A stretch of DNA of 46,507 nucleotides from Syntrophobacteraceae bacterium (GTDB lineage: Bacteria; Desulfobacterota; Syntrophobacteria; Syntrophobacterales; Syntrophobacteraceae): contig JALOPI010000029.1 of the NCBI GenBank assembly GCA_025453975.1, forward strand, positions 1-46,507, in the 5' to 3' direction. The notes beneath the pieces were generated by a model. That model did not search any database and was not told where the DNA came from. It was given only the letters and a program-made list of their open reading frames with translations. Made by a program: the position numbers and the translations under genes. This document shows, one piece after another, positions 33,409 through 42,123 of the stretch (the first letter of the stretch is position 1; each line of letters opens with the position of its first letter).

Positions 33409-34787
33409 AACGGATCATGATCGTCGACGACGATCCTTCCCTGACCCGGACCCTCGAGCTGTATTTCCAGGGGCGGGACTATCATGTGTCCGTATTCCGG
33501 ACGGGCAGGGAGGCCTTCGATTACTGGCAGGCCGAGGAGCCCGACCTGGTGCTCCTGGATGTGCAGCTTCCCGACATGGATGGCCCCGAGGTCCTGGAAA
33601 ACGCCAAGGGCGAGGGGCTGGGAGGGGATGTGGTCATGATCACCGCCTTTCACGACACCGAGGCGACGCTCAAGGCCATCCGGCTTGGGGCCGTGGACTA
33701 CCTCTACAAGCCCATCGACCTCGACGCCCTCGATCTCCTTCTGGAAAAGCTCATCAAGCGCAAAGCCCAGCGGGAGGAGATGGCGCGGCTCAGCCACGTC
33801 ATCTCCCGGTCCTACAAGCCCAACCAGATCATCGGCCGCAGCAAGGCGATGCTCGACGTGATCAAGGCCATTGCCCAGGTGGCCCAGACGCCCGCCAGCG
33901 TTCTCCTGGAGGGAGAAACGGGCACGGGCAAGGAGCTGGTGGCCCAGACCATCCACCAGGAATGGGCTCCGGAAGAGCCTTTCGTGGCCATCAACTGCGC
34001 GGCCATCGTGGATAATCTCCTGGAAAGCGAGCTCTTCGGCCATGAAAAGGGGGCGTTCACCGGGGCAGTCCATCGCAAGGTCGGCAGGCTGGAAGTGGCG
34101 GGGCGGGGAACCGTTTTCCTGGATGAGATCGGCGAGTTTCCCCTGGAGCTCCAGGCGAAGCTCCTTCGAGTTCTCCAGGAGCGGGAGCTCCACCGGGTGG
34201 GGGGGATCAAGGCGCTGCCCCTCAACGCCCGCGTCATTGCCGCCTCCAACCGCGATTTGGAGGCCATGGTCGAGTCGGGGGCTTTCCGGGAGGACCTCTA
34301 CTTTCGACTCAAGGTGTTCTTCATCCGAATTCCTCCCCTGAGGGAGCGGCTGGAGGATATCGTGCCCCTCACCGAGCATTTCGTCCACCGGCTCAACGAG
34401 GAGATGGGCCGGAAAGTGCGGCGCATTCCCAACTCCCATCTCGAGGCCCTCCAGAGCTACGATTGGCCGGGAAATGTGCGCGAGCTTCAGAACGTGCTGC
34501 GCCGGGCCATGATCCTCTCCGATGGCGACACCCTGGAGCTGGACGAGAACTGGCTTCACCGAAAGGAGTCGCCCCCGGCCGTGAAGCCGCGCCACCCCGA
34601 GCCTGTCGGGGCCGTCGAGGACGGGGAGCTGCCGAGTCTCGAGGATGTCGAAAAGGCTCACATCCTCAAGGTGCTGCGGCACACCCGCGGCAACTACGGG
34701 GAAGCCTGCAGAATCCTTGGCATCAGCCGACCGACCCTCAGGCGCAAGATCAGCGATCACACCCTTCCCGTGGATCTGAAGGAGTGA
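33405..34787 (+). CDS. Sigma54-dependent response regulator (NtrC family)
   Basis: This 460-residue regulator has a receiver (D52 in LVLLDVQLP, acidic patch DDD at 8-10, Lys near 105 in LYKPIDLD) and an AAA+ domain. The AAA+ part has Walker A GETGTGKE, the sigma54-contact loop GAFTGA, Walker B VFLDEIGEFPLELQAKLLRV and NPNREDLYFRLKVF-type sensor segments. The C-terminal Fis-type HTH has RGNYGEACRILGISRPTLRR. It would open sigma54 promoters when phosphorylated by the adjacent kinase. Overlap (ATGA) with the kinase gene assures coordinated synthesis. Confidence 0.95.
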   Translation: MKRIMIVDDDPSLTRTLELYFQGRDYHVSVFRTGREAFDYWQAEEPDLVLLDVQLPDMDGPEVLENAKGEGLGGDVVMITAFHDTEATLKAIRLGAVDYLYKPIDLDALDLLLEKLIKRKAQREEMARLSHVISRSYKPNQIIGRSKAMLDVIKAIAQVAQTPASVLLEGETGTGKELVAQTIHQEWAPEEPFVAINCAAIVDNLLESELFGHEKGAFTGAVHRKVGRLEVAGRGTVFLDEIGEFPLELQAKLLRVLQERELHRVGGIKALPLNARVIAASNRDLEAMVESGAFREDLYFRLKVFFIRIPPLRERLEDIVPLTEHFVHRLNEEMGRKVRRIPNSHLEALQSYDWPGNVRELQNVLRRAMILSDGDTLELDENWLHRKESPPAVKPRHPEPVGAVEDGELPSLEDVEKAHILKVLRHTRGNYGEACRILGISRPTLRRKISDHTLPVDLKE

Positions 34788-34913
34788 GGCTGGAGCGAGG
34801 GCGGCTTCGCTCGTGGCCACTCGACGGAGCTCAAAGAAGTGGACACCAGCTCAACAACGAAGGTAAAAGGAGCTGTCGACGTGGTCGACCCCCTTTCCCA
34901 GGAGTGACAGCCG

Positions 34914-35501
34914 ATGCACAGATTGCGCCCCAGCTGGCACGAGTACTTCATGCTCATCGCCAAGATCGTCAGCAGCCGGTCCACGTGCAACTCCCGCCCC
35001 ACGGGAGCCGTCATCGTGAAGAGCAACCACATCCTCGCGACGGGCTACAACGGAGCGATGCCCGGGGCGGATCACTGCATCGATCAGCCCGACGTGGACG
35101 GTCATCCCTACTGCTTTCGGCGGTTGAGCGGCGTGCCCGACATCGACAAGTACAACTTCTGCAAAGCCTCCCACGCTGAAGCCAACGCCATAGCCCAGGC
35201 CGCCCGCTACGGTATCGGCGTCGAGGGAGCGACCCTCTACACCACCCTGGCTCCCTGTTACGTTTGCCTCAAGCTGGTGGCCACGGCGCGAATCCGGGCG
35301 GTGTATTACGAGCACATTTACGAGTCCATGGCGCCGGAGCGGGACCAGTTCTGGAAAGATGCGGTGAAGGAATCGGGGATCCAGATCTTCGAGCGTCTGC
35401 TCATCACACCCGGGACGTACGAGTACATCCTTTCGGACATCACGAACATCACGTCGCGCCGGAGAGCCCAGGCCACGGAATTTCTGCCCAGGATCCCCTG
35501 A
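34914..35501 (+). CDS. Deoxycytidylate (dCMP) deaminase family protein
   Basis: The 195-residue product carries the zinc-dependent deaminase motifs: HAE (87-89) in KASHAEANAIAQAARYG, and PCYVC (Cys115, Cys118) in LYTTLAPCYVCLKLV. The N-terminal SSRSTCNSRPTGAVIVKSNH and YNGAMPGADHCI stretches fit dCMP deaminase/ComEB enzymes. It would deaminate dCMP to dUMP for dTTP synthesis. The C-terminal ~60 residues extend past the core. An AGGAGTGAC lies 8 nt before the ATG. Confidence 0.93.
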   Translation: MHRLRPSWHEYFMLIAKIVSSRSTCNSRPTGAVIVKSNHILATGYNGAMPGADHCIDQPDVDGHPYCFRRLSGVPDIDKYNFCKASHAEANAIAQAARYGIGVEGATLYTTLAPCYVCLKLVATARIRAVYYEHIYESMAPERDQFWKDAVKESGIQIFERLLITPGTYEYILSDITNITSRRRAQATEFLPRIP

Positions 35502-35562
35502 TAATGCAACGAGATTTCCACTCGGCGCGCCGAACCGCGGTTGTTCCCTCTATCTCGGGGAA

Positions 35563-35611
35563 GGGTTGGGGTGAGGGATGATCTGGGTCCGTAGCCCCCT
35601 CACCCAGACCC
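35563..35611. repeat. REP-like palindromic element
   Basis: GGGTTGGGGTGAGGG (35563-35577) and CCCCCTCACCCAGACCC (35595-35611) form an imperfect inverted repeat about a 17-nt loop between two plus-strand genes. This is the look of a repetitive extragenic palindrome; other copies cannot be checked here. Confidence 0.5.
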
Positions 35612-35779
35612 GTTGCCATGAGACCAGTGTTCCTGGAAGTGTGTGCCATCCTGGTCAGGATCTTAGAAGGGTGGGGCTGAGGACATCGGTCTTCCACATG
35701 GCATGACCATCACCCCGCGGCCAGAAGCCGGGAAAGGATCCCTACCCTGTGGCGACACTGGCCATCACCGTTTCCGTGG

Positions 35780-36496
35780 ATGCCCGCAATGTCGGAATTT
35801 GCCGTATTCCTTGATCTGGGAAACACACTGCTTCGGTCCGGGGCATGGTCTGCCCGCAGGAGGCTCGGGCAGCGCCTGGGCCTTACCGAGAAGGAGGTGA
35901 AGCGCGCGGGGCGGCTGTTGATGACGCGCCCCCACGAGACCCCCGAAACGCTGGCCGTGGATCTTTCACAAGTCCTGAGCTCCAGGGAGCCCGGGGAGGT
36001 TCTCGATGCGGTCCGCACCGTCTGGCGGGAGCAGCACGATGGGGTGGCGCTTCATCCGGACGCCATGCGTCTCCTCGCCAGCCTCGAAGGCAGATCCTGT
36101 CGACTGGGGCTGCTCTCCAACGTCTGGCCCCCCGTGATCCAGGGGCTGGAGGCCAGCCTGCCGTCATTCCTGAAGCGCTTCGATCACCTGATCTTCAGCT
36201 GCCGCCTGGGATTCAAGAAGCCATCGGCCGCCATTTTCGAGGCGGCCCTGGCCATGGCGGGCATGCCGGCCCACCGCTGCTGGATGGTCGGGGACAGCTA
36301 TGAGCTGGACATGGAGCCGGCCATGAAGGCGGGCATGCGCACGCTCTGGGTCCTGAGTCGACCCGAAGCCGAAAAAGGGCTGCTGGCCGCGGTGCTGAGG
36401 GGCGATAAGCCCCGTCCCGACGCGGCCGTCGAGGATCTGATGGAACTGTCCCTGATGCTGGAGAGGCTCGTACCCTCCCGGGAGAACTGGTCATGA
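35780..36496 (+). CDS. HAD-superfamily hydrolase
   Basis: The 238-residue product has motif I in VFLDLGNTLLRSG (the second Asp position reads Gly-Asn as in the DLGNTL subgroup), motif II near RLGLLSNVW, a lysine motif III in GFKKPSAAIFEAAL and motif IV in WMVGDSYELDMEPAMKAGMR. A helical cap (~20-100) lies between. It is a cytosolic phosphatase-like enzyme; the substrate is unknown. The gene's last codons overlap the lipase-like gene (ATGA). Confidence 0.9.
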   Translation: MPAMSEFAVFLDLGNTLLRSGAWSARRRLGQRLGLTEKEVKRAGRLLMTRPHETPETLAVDLSQVLSSREPGEVLDAVRTVWREQHDGVALHPDAMRLLASLEGRSCRLGLLSNVWPPVIQGLEASLPSFLKRFDHLIFSCRLGFKKPSAAIFEAALAMAGMPAHRCWMVGDSYELDMEPAMKAGMRTLWVLSRPEAEKGLLAAVLRGDKPRPDAAVEDLMELSLMLERLVPSRENWS

Positions 36497-37335
36497 TGGA
36501 TATCGTGATCCTGCTTCTGTTCACTGCCTTTGGCTTTTCGGTCCTCACTCACGCTTTCTTCTGGTACGAATCGAACGGGGGCCCCCACCGGGAGTACCTC
36601 GACCGTTTGTCCCGGGGCCACGCGGTCTGGTGGACCTGCCGGGGAATGCTGTGGGGAGCCGGGTCGATTCTCCTGGTTGCGCTCCTTTTTCCCCTGGGCT
36701 TCGTGCGAGCCCTCCGCCGTTTCGAAATCTCCGGCGAGGATTCCCTGCCGCCCGTGATCCTGGTGCACGGCCTCTATCACAATGCCAGCGGTTGGGCTCT
36801 CTACCGATGGTGTCTCCCTCGCTCGGGGTTCTCGAGGATTTACGCCCTCAGCTACCCGAGCTTCGGGGCGACATTCTGGGACCATCTGGCCTGCCTGGAC
36901 GACCTGGTTCGGGAGGTGGCGGCCCGGAGCCCCGGTCGGACCCCCGTCCTGATCGGGCACAGCCTCGGGGGGCTCCTGTGCCGCGCTTTCGCCGATGCAC
37001 CCGGGAACGCGGGACGGGTCCGGGCCGTGGTCACCCTGGGTGCTCCCCACAGGGGATCCAAGCTGGCGGCCCTGAGCTTCGGTGGCCTGGGACAGAGCCT
37101 GCGCTTCGAGGGACCTTTGGTCAAGGAGCTGGAGCGGCGTCGATCTCCGCCGGGCAGTCGTCGCCTGGCCCTCTATTCGCCCATGGACACCATGGTGCTG
37201 CCTTGCGATGCCCTCCGGATCGACGACCCCGCCTGGGAGCAGCTCGAGGTGAAGCCCGTGGGCCATGCAGGCATGCTGTTCCACCCTCCCACGGCTCGCA
37301 AGGTCATGGAGTATCTGCGGGAGGTGGCCCGCTGA
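36493..37335 (+). CDS. Membrane-anchored alpha/beta hydrolase (lipase-like)
   Basis: The 280-residue protein has an N-terminal helix (residues ~2-22, MDIVILLLFTAFGFSVLTHA) and a second hydrophobic stretch (~52-70), then an alpha/beta hydrolase domain. The domain shows VILVHGLYHNASGW for the oxyanion entry, the nucleophile GHSLGG (~160) in VLIGHSLGGLLCRAFADA, LGAPHRGSK, and Asp in YSPMDTMVLP with His in GHAGMLFHP for the triad. This resembles PGAP1/triacylglycerol-lipase-like enzymes. It is co-translated with the HAD hydrolase. Which ester or lipid it cleaves is unknown. Confidence 0.9.
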   Translation: MMDIVILLLFTAFGFSVLTHAFFWYESNGGPHREYLDRLSRGHAVWWTCRGMLWGAGSILLVALLFPLGFVRALRRFEISGEDSLPPVILVHGLYHNASGWALYRWCLPRSGFSRIYALSYPSFGATFWDHLACLDDLVREVAARSPGRTPVLIGHSLGGLLCRAFADAPGNAGRVRAVVTLGAPHRGSKLAALSFGGLGQSLRFEGPLVKELERRRSPPGSRRLALYSPMDTMVLPCDALRIDDPAWEQLEVKPVGHAGMLFHPPTARKVMEYLREVAR

Positions 37336-37397
37336 GCGGCTGCGCACCACCTCCACCGAGCAAAGTCATTGCCTTGGCGCTGCGAGGGATGGGGCGG

Positions 37398-38024
37398 TCA
37401 GGCGGCGGGGCGGCAATAGATGATGCCGCGATCGAGGAGGAAGCGAATCACCACATCCACGGATGATTCAAGATCCTGGGCGCTGGTGTCCACCACGAGC
37501 TCGGGGTGCTCCGGCTCCTCGTAGGGCGACGAAATCCCGGTCATGTTCAGGATCTCCCCCTGCCGAGCTTTCCGATAGAGGCCCTTGGGGTCGCGCGATT
37601 CGCACACCTCGATGGCGCATTTCACATAGCATTCATAGTACGGCCAGCTGGTCATGAGCTTCCGCACGAAGTCACGGCTCTCACGGAACGGGGCGATGAA
37701 AGCCGCGAAAACGAGGAGACCCGCGTCCACCATCAGCTTGGCCACTTCGGCGATGCGGCGGATGTTCTCCTTGCGGTCCTCGGGGCTCAATCCCAGATCG
37801 GCGTTGAGCCCGGTCCGGATGTTGTCCCCGTCCAGCACGTAGCTCCGAATCCCATGACGATAGAGGCGGGCCTCCACCGCATGAGCCAGGCTGGACTTGC
37901 CGCTTCCCGAAAGGCCCGTGAACCAGAGCAGGCCGCTTCGATGCCCGTTGAGCACATGACGGTCGGAGCATTTGATGAGGGACTCGAAGGGGAAGATGTT
38001 CTCTGCCTTGTGAGATGTGGTCAC
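37398..38024 (-). CDS. cysC: Adenylylsulfate kinase
   Basis: This 208-residue protein is an APS kinase. It has a P-loop GLSGSGKSS (37-45), DGDNIRTGLNADLGLSPEDR, EVAKLMVDAGLLVFAAFIAP with FRESRDFVRKL, and EVCESRDPKGLYRKARQG. It phosphorylates APS to PAPS in sulfate assimilation. The length is normal and there is no ATP sulfurylase fusion. The start at ATG 38024 has a GGAATC site. A 145-nt gap separates it from the ribonuclease gene, so it may be read separately. Confidence 0.95.
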   Translation of the reverse strand: MTTSHKAENIFPFESLIKCSDRHVLNGHRSGLLWFTGLSGSGKSSLAHAVEARLYRHGIRSYVLDGDNIRTGLNADLGLSPEDRKENIRRIAEVAKLMVDAGLLVFAAFIAPFRESRDFVRKLMTSWPYYECYVKCAIEVCESRDPKGLYRKARQGEILNMTGISSPYEEPEHPELVVDTSAQDLESSVDVVIRFLLDRGIIYCRPAA

Positions 38025-38169
38025 GAGATTCCTTTCATGATGATCGGTCGGCGCGAGGCTCCACCCGCTGAATTACCGGCTCTTTCGCGGAGCAGGTCGG
38101 TGGGCCGGTCATGGTTTTCATATTCCGACCTTGACTTTAAGCAATTCTCTTGCCAGTGAATGCGTCCAC

Positions 38170-40194
38170 TCAGAGCTGAAGCCTCAGGACCTCGTCCCTG
38201 GGGCCGATGCGCTCGATTTTGACGCGGATCATGGTCCCCCGCTGAATGGGGATTTTCTCCGGATTGGGCACATTGGCTTCCATGAGGAAGTCCGGGATGA
38301 GCACGTGGACGAACCGATCGTTCTGGTCGAGCACCAGGGCGTCGAGGGATTGCATGTCCTCCTGCTCCATGTATTTCAGGATCCAGTAGCGGGTCCACTT
38401 GCGCTGGATCAGGAATACCTTGGACTGGACCGTCGAAAACCGTGTGATGAGCTGGCGCAGGTCCTCTTCCGAATAAGGGCTCTCCTGGCCCCTCACCAGA
38501 TGCCTCAACTGGCGCTGCACCACCAGGTCGGTGTAGCGGCGGATGGGGGAAGTCGCCATGGTGTAGCTCGAGAGGGCCAGGCTGCAGTGGGGCCGGGGCT
38601 GCGTGTCCATCTCGGCTCGCACGAAGAGGCGGCGCTGGCGGTACACGTGGAAGATCTCGTGCTCGCTGGCCACCGGATCCGTTTCGGGCTTGCATTCCGC
38701 CTGGCCCCGGTACAGGGAAGGGACGCCCCGCTCGGCCAGAAAGGATGCCGCCAGCGCGTTGGCCGCGATCATCCATTCCGAGACCATGATCTGGCTGGGG
38801 CTTTCCTTCTCATGGCGCGACATCTGGATCATGCCGACGGGGTTCACATGCACGTGGATCTCGGGGAGGGGAAGGATGATGGCCCCTCGCTCGATGCGAT
38901 CCTTCCTCATCCGGATGGCCAGGTCGTACAGCACGGACAGGGCGGAGTCGCGGGAGATGCGCTCGTTCACCTCGTCGTAGGTCAGCTGCTCGCGTATGCG
39001 AACCACGCTGGGAGCAATTTCCTGACCCAGGACGACCCCCTCGGGGCTTACCCTCAGAAGAAAGCTCAGGGCGAATCGGTCCTCACCGGCCTTGAGGCTG
39101 CACAGATCCTCCGAAAGCACCTGGGGCAGCATGGGTACGCGGCTGTCCGGAAGATAGATGGAGCTGGCCCTGGCTTCGGCCTCGCGGTCCAGCGCTCCCC
39201 CCGGCTCGATGAATTCCGCCACGTCCGCGATGTGGATTCCCACCTCGAAGGCCCCGTCCGACAGAGGCCGCAGGCTCAGGGCATCGTCATGGTCCCGTGT
39301 CAGACTGCTGTCGATGGTGAAGGCATCGAGCCCCCTGAGGTCCCGCCGCCAGGAGGCTTCCCATCGGGATGCGAGCCCGATTCTGGCCGTGGCCTCGGCT
39401 TCCTCGAGAAGACTCGCCGGGAAATCCGGCGTGATGTTCTGCTCGTGCAGGTAGAGATTCTCGTCTTCCTTCCACACCCCCAGTCGAACCAGGAGCCGAA
39501 AGGCCGAAGCGGGCACGGGAGCGATGGCGGCCCGCTTGAAAAGCTCTTTCACGAAGACGGCCTCGGGGGAATCCTGACCGAAGAGACAGAAGCTCTTGAC
39601 GGCGTCGATGAGCCCGAGATGCTCATCGGGAGCTCCGCCGCGGTGCTTTCGGCTCCAGACGGCCTGGACCCATTGGGCACCGCTCTCGATGCGGGCCTCG
39701 CGCTCCTCTTCCCGCTCGATCTCGGTCCGTCGCTGCTCCACCTTATCCTGGGGGCGCGCGTGAAACAGTCCGTCCTTGAACTGAAAATACAGCCGGTCCA
39801 GGAGGAGGACGCGCTGCACGGCCGCCACATGGTGGTCCGAGAGCGTCTCGCTGAACACGAGCTCCGCAAGCCCCCGGACATCAAATCCCTCGCTTTCCGA
39901 CTCGAGGAGCGACCACATCTCCTCCACCTGAACGAGGTCCATGAGCTGTTTTCGAATGGCGGTGGCCGAGAGCAGCCGCCTCACCTGGTCGTCCCGGCTC
40001 TGTCTGAGATCCATGGGCTGTGATGTCACGTGGAGCACCCGGCTCTGGGCCAGGCTGATCTCCTTGTTCTGCTCCGTGAGAATGGCCAGCCGGCTTCCCT
40101 TGACGGCGGTGCAGACTCCGCACAGAACCTGGCGGTTCTCGAAGAATTCCACGATGCTTCCCGGAAGGATCTCCATGGAGGTCGCCGCGCTCAT
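38170..40194 (-). CDS. RNB-domain ribonuclease (RNase II/R-like)
   Basis: ATG 40194 overlaps the amidase stop (TGATG), with GGAGGACC before it. The 674-residue product has an N-terminal ~200-residue helical/OB-like region and the RNB catalytic domain (from ~260): LDAFTIDSSLTRDHDDALSL, with the acidic cluster DSSLTRDHDDA, FEVGIHIADVAEFI, PMLPQVLSEDLCSLKAGEDR, and TSPIRRYTDLVVQRQL. A C-terminal S1-like strand (MIRVKIERIGPRDEVLRLQL) follows. It would degrade RNA 3' to 5'. The typical N-terminal cold-shock domains of RNase R are not seen. It is last in the mutS-amidase operon. Confidence 0.9.
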   Translation of the reverse strand: MSAATSMEILPGSIVEFFENRQVLCGVCTAVKGSRLAILTEQNKEISLAQSRVLHVTSQPMDLRQSRDDQVRRLLSATAIRKQLMDLVQVEEMWSLLESESEGFDVRGLAELVFSETLSDHHVAAVQRVLLLDRLYFQFKDGLFHARPQDKVEQRRTEIEREEEREARIESGAQWVQAVWSRKHRGGAPDEHLGLIDAVKSFCLFGQDSPEAVFVKELFKRAAIAPVPASAFRLLVRLGVWKEDENLYLHEQNITPDFPASLLEEAEATARIGLASRWEASWRRDLRGLDAFTIDSSLTRDHDDALSLRPLSDGAFEVGIHIADVAEFIEPGGALDREAEARASSIYLPDSRVPMLPQVLSEDLCSLKAGEDRFALSFLLRVSPEGVVLGQEIAPSVVRIREQLTYDEVNERISRDSALSVLYDLAIRMRKDRIERGAIILPLPEIHVHVNPVGMIQMSRHEKESPSQIMVSEWMIAANALAASFLAERGVPSLYRGQAECKPETDPVASEHEIFHVYRQRRLFVRAEMDTQPRPHCSLALSSYTMATSPIRRYTDLVVQRQLRHLVRGQESPYSEEDLRQLITRFSTVQSKVFLIQRKWTRYWILKYMEQEDMQSLDALVLDQNDRFVHVLIPDFLMEANVPNPEKIPIQRGTMIRVKIERIGPRDEVLRLQL

Positions 40195-42110
40195 CAGTGG
40201 TCCTCCAGGTGAGCCAGGCTCTTCATCTGCCTCACGTAGGCCCCGATCCCCGAAGCCATCCCCTCGGCCATCCACCGCCGGAATTCGCTATCCTTGAGGC
40301 GGGACTCCTCCCGTGGGTGGGTGATGAAGGCGGTTTCCACGAGGATGCAGGGCATCTCGGCCCCGAGAAGTACCCAGAACGGGGCCTGCTTCACTCCGAG
40401 GTCGCGCACCTCTTCGTACTGGCCCCCCGTTCGAAGCTTCTTGACCATGTGGGTCTGAACGAGCTTGGCCAGCTGCGAGGACTCCTTGAGCTTGGTGTTC
40501 ATGAGGAGATCGTGGAGGATCTTTTCGAGATCACTGATCTTCTTGGTGGAGGTGGCGTTCTCGAAGGCGGCCACCCGCGCGGACTCCTGGTCCTTGGAGA
40601 AATCGAGATAGTAGGTCTCGGTGCCGTAGTATTTCGAGTCGGAATGGGCGTTGGTGTGGATCGATATGAACAGATCCGCCTTCTGGGCATTGGCCATGGC
40701 TGCCCGGGCTTCCAGGGGGACGAACTTGTCGCTGGCTCGCGTGAGGGTCACCTGGCAGCCCAGCTGGCCCTCCAGGACCTTCTTCAGCTCCAGGCCCAGG
40801 GCCAGGGTGACGGTCTTTTCATACACCCCGCTGGGGCCGATGGCCCCCTTGTCCTTGCCACCATGACCGGGATCGATGACGATGCGCCTGACTTCGAGGC
40901 CCAGCTGCCGGGCCAGGCTGGGCATTCTGGCGGTCACGACGGGCTGGGGGACTTCGACCGGGGCGGGGGAGGGGGACGGTGAGGGCGGGGCTGTCGCCCT
41001 GACTCCCTGCACGTCAATGATGAGGCGATGGGGGTCCGAGAGGGTGAAGATGCGATACCGATCCAGGGAACGGGCGTCCAGGGTCACCCGTGTCGTGTTG
41101 TTCTCGCCCTGTGTGGCCGTGACTCCCTCCAGAAAGGGATCGGTGGCCTTGAGCTGCGTTTCCGTCTTGGGATTCAGGACGCAGCTCCTCAGGGTGAGGA
41201 CGATCTGGGCCGGCTTTTCGGGGGTGGTGGACTGGGACGCGGCCTGCTCCTCGAAGGTGACCGGCCCACTCGTGTAAAGGGCCACCCGCGTGTAGGACTC
41301 CCCGGACCAGGCCTGCATCCGTTGAAGCTCCGCAACCGAGGGGCAGGGAGGCGTAGCCGCCCCCCCTGTGCCCGTGGAGACCGTGGAGGCCAATGGGCGA
41401 GCCACGGCCGCGGGTGCTGTCGGTTGAGGGGGGGAGAGTTGCCGCGGGGCGGCGCTTGAGCCGATGTCCCCCTTGGAGACGGCCACCTGGTGCGGGATGT
41501 CCGAATCCTTCACGTCCTTGCAGCCGGATTCCCGCCGCAGCTTGTCCATCAGCTGGTTGGCCTTGCTCGTCGAGTCCGACTTGGGGAAAAAGAGGGCCAC
41601 CTTCCTGAGCTCGATGAACGCCTGCTGGGGGCTCGCCGTCATGAGAACCACGCCTTTCAGGTATTGGGCATCGTCGGCGAGAGGGCTGTTAGGATGCTGA
41701 TCCACCAGCTTCTGATAATGCTCCAGGGCGGCATGGAAGTCCCGCTGGTCCTTGTTCAGATCGTACAGGTGATGATGGCACTGACCGATGAGGTAAAGGC
41801 ACCGTTCGGCCACCTTGAGCTGGGCATCGTCCCTCATGATGTCGCCGAGCTGCTGGATGCACTGGCGCAGCAGGTCCGTCCTGCGCTGGGCGTCCTCGAT
41901 CCCGAAGGTGCTCCGGTAACTGGCACGGACGGCGCCGTAGCGCTCCTCCACGGTCTGGGGGTATCCGGTCCCGGGAAGCAGGCAGGAGAGACAGCAGAGC
42001 CACCAAAGGGTCAGGAGGCAGGATCGAGCGCGCCCGTGCCATCGATGGGAGCATGCCTCCATCGGCGGCGGAAGCGGGCGGTTCATGGAGCATCGTGGCT
42101 GCATCGACAT
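40194..42110 (-). CDS. N-acetylmuramoyl-L-alanine amidase with AMIN domain
   Basis: I start at ATG 42110, 13 nt past the mutS stop; an upstream ATG at 42176 lies inside mutS. The 638-residue product has a signal-type helix (CLLTLWWLCCLSCLLPG), a helical TPR-like region (~50-160: AALEHYQKLVDQHPNSPLAD), a Ser/Pro linker and an AMIN domain (~220-350). The Amidase_3 domain has DPGHGGKDKGA, YEKTVTLALGLELKK, ISIHTNAHSD and catalytic VETAFITHP. It is a zinc enzyme cutting wall cross-bridges during cell separation. The TPR-like part is an unusual addition. Confidence 0.92.
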   Translation of the reverse strand: MSMQPRCSMNRPLPPPMEACSHRWHGRARSCLLTLWWLCCLSCLLPGTGYPQTVEERYGAVRASYRSTFGIEDAQRRTDLLRQCIQQLGDIMRDDAQLKVAERCLYLIGQCHHHLYDLNKDQRDFHAALEHYQKLVDQHPNSPLADDAQYLKGVVLMTASPQQAFIELRKVALFFPKSDSTSKANQLMDKLRRESGCKDVKDSDIPHQVAVSKGDIGSSAAPRQLSPPQPTAPAAVARPLASTVSTGTGGAATPPCPSVAELQRMQAWSGESYTRVALYTSGPVTFEEQAASQSTTPEKPAQIVLTLRSCVLNPKTETQLKATDPFLEGVTATQGENNTTRVTLDARSLDRYRIFTLSDPHRLIIDVQGVRATAPPSPSPSPAPVEVPQPVVTARMPSLARQLGLEVRRIVIDPGHGGKDKGAIGPSGVYEKTVTLALGLELKKVLEGQLGCQVTLTRASDKFVPLEARAAMANAQKADLFISIHTNAHSDSKYYGTETYYLDFSKDQESARVAAFENATSTKKISDLEKILHDLLMNTKLKESSQLAKLVQTHMVKKLRTGGQYEEVRDLGVKQAPFWVLLGAEMPCILVETAFITHPREESRLKDSEFRRWMAEGMASGIGAYVRQMKSLAHLEDH

Positions 42111-42123
42111 GATGAGCTGTTGA

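Noticed and set aside
38131..40023. Plus-strand 630-codon open frame over the RNB ribonuclease
   Set aside because: It mirrors the conserved RNB gene in antisense and has no family resemblance; a composition artefact of high GC.
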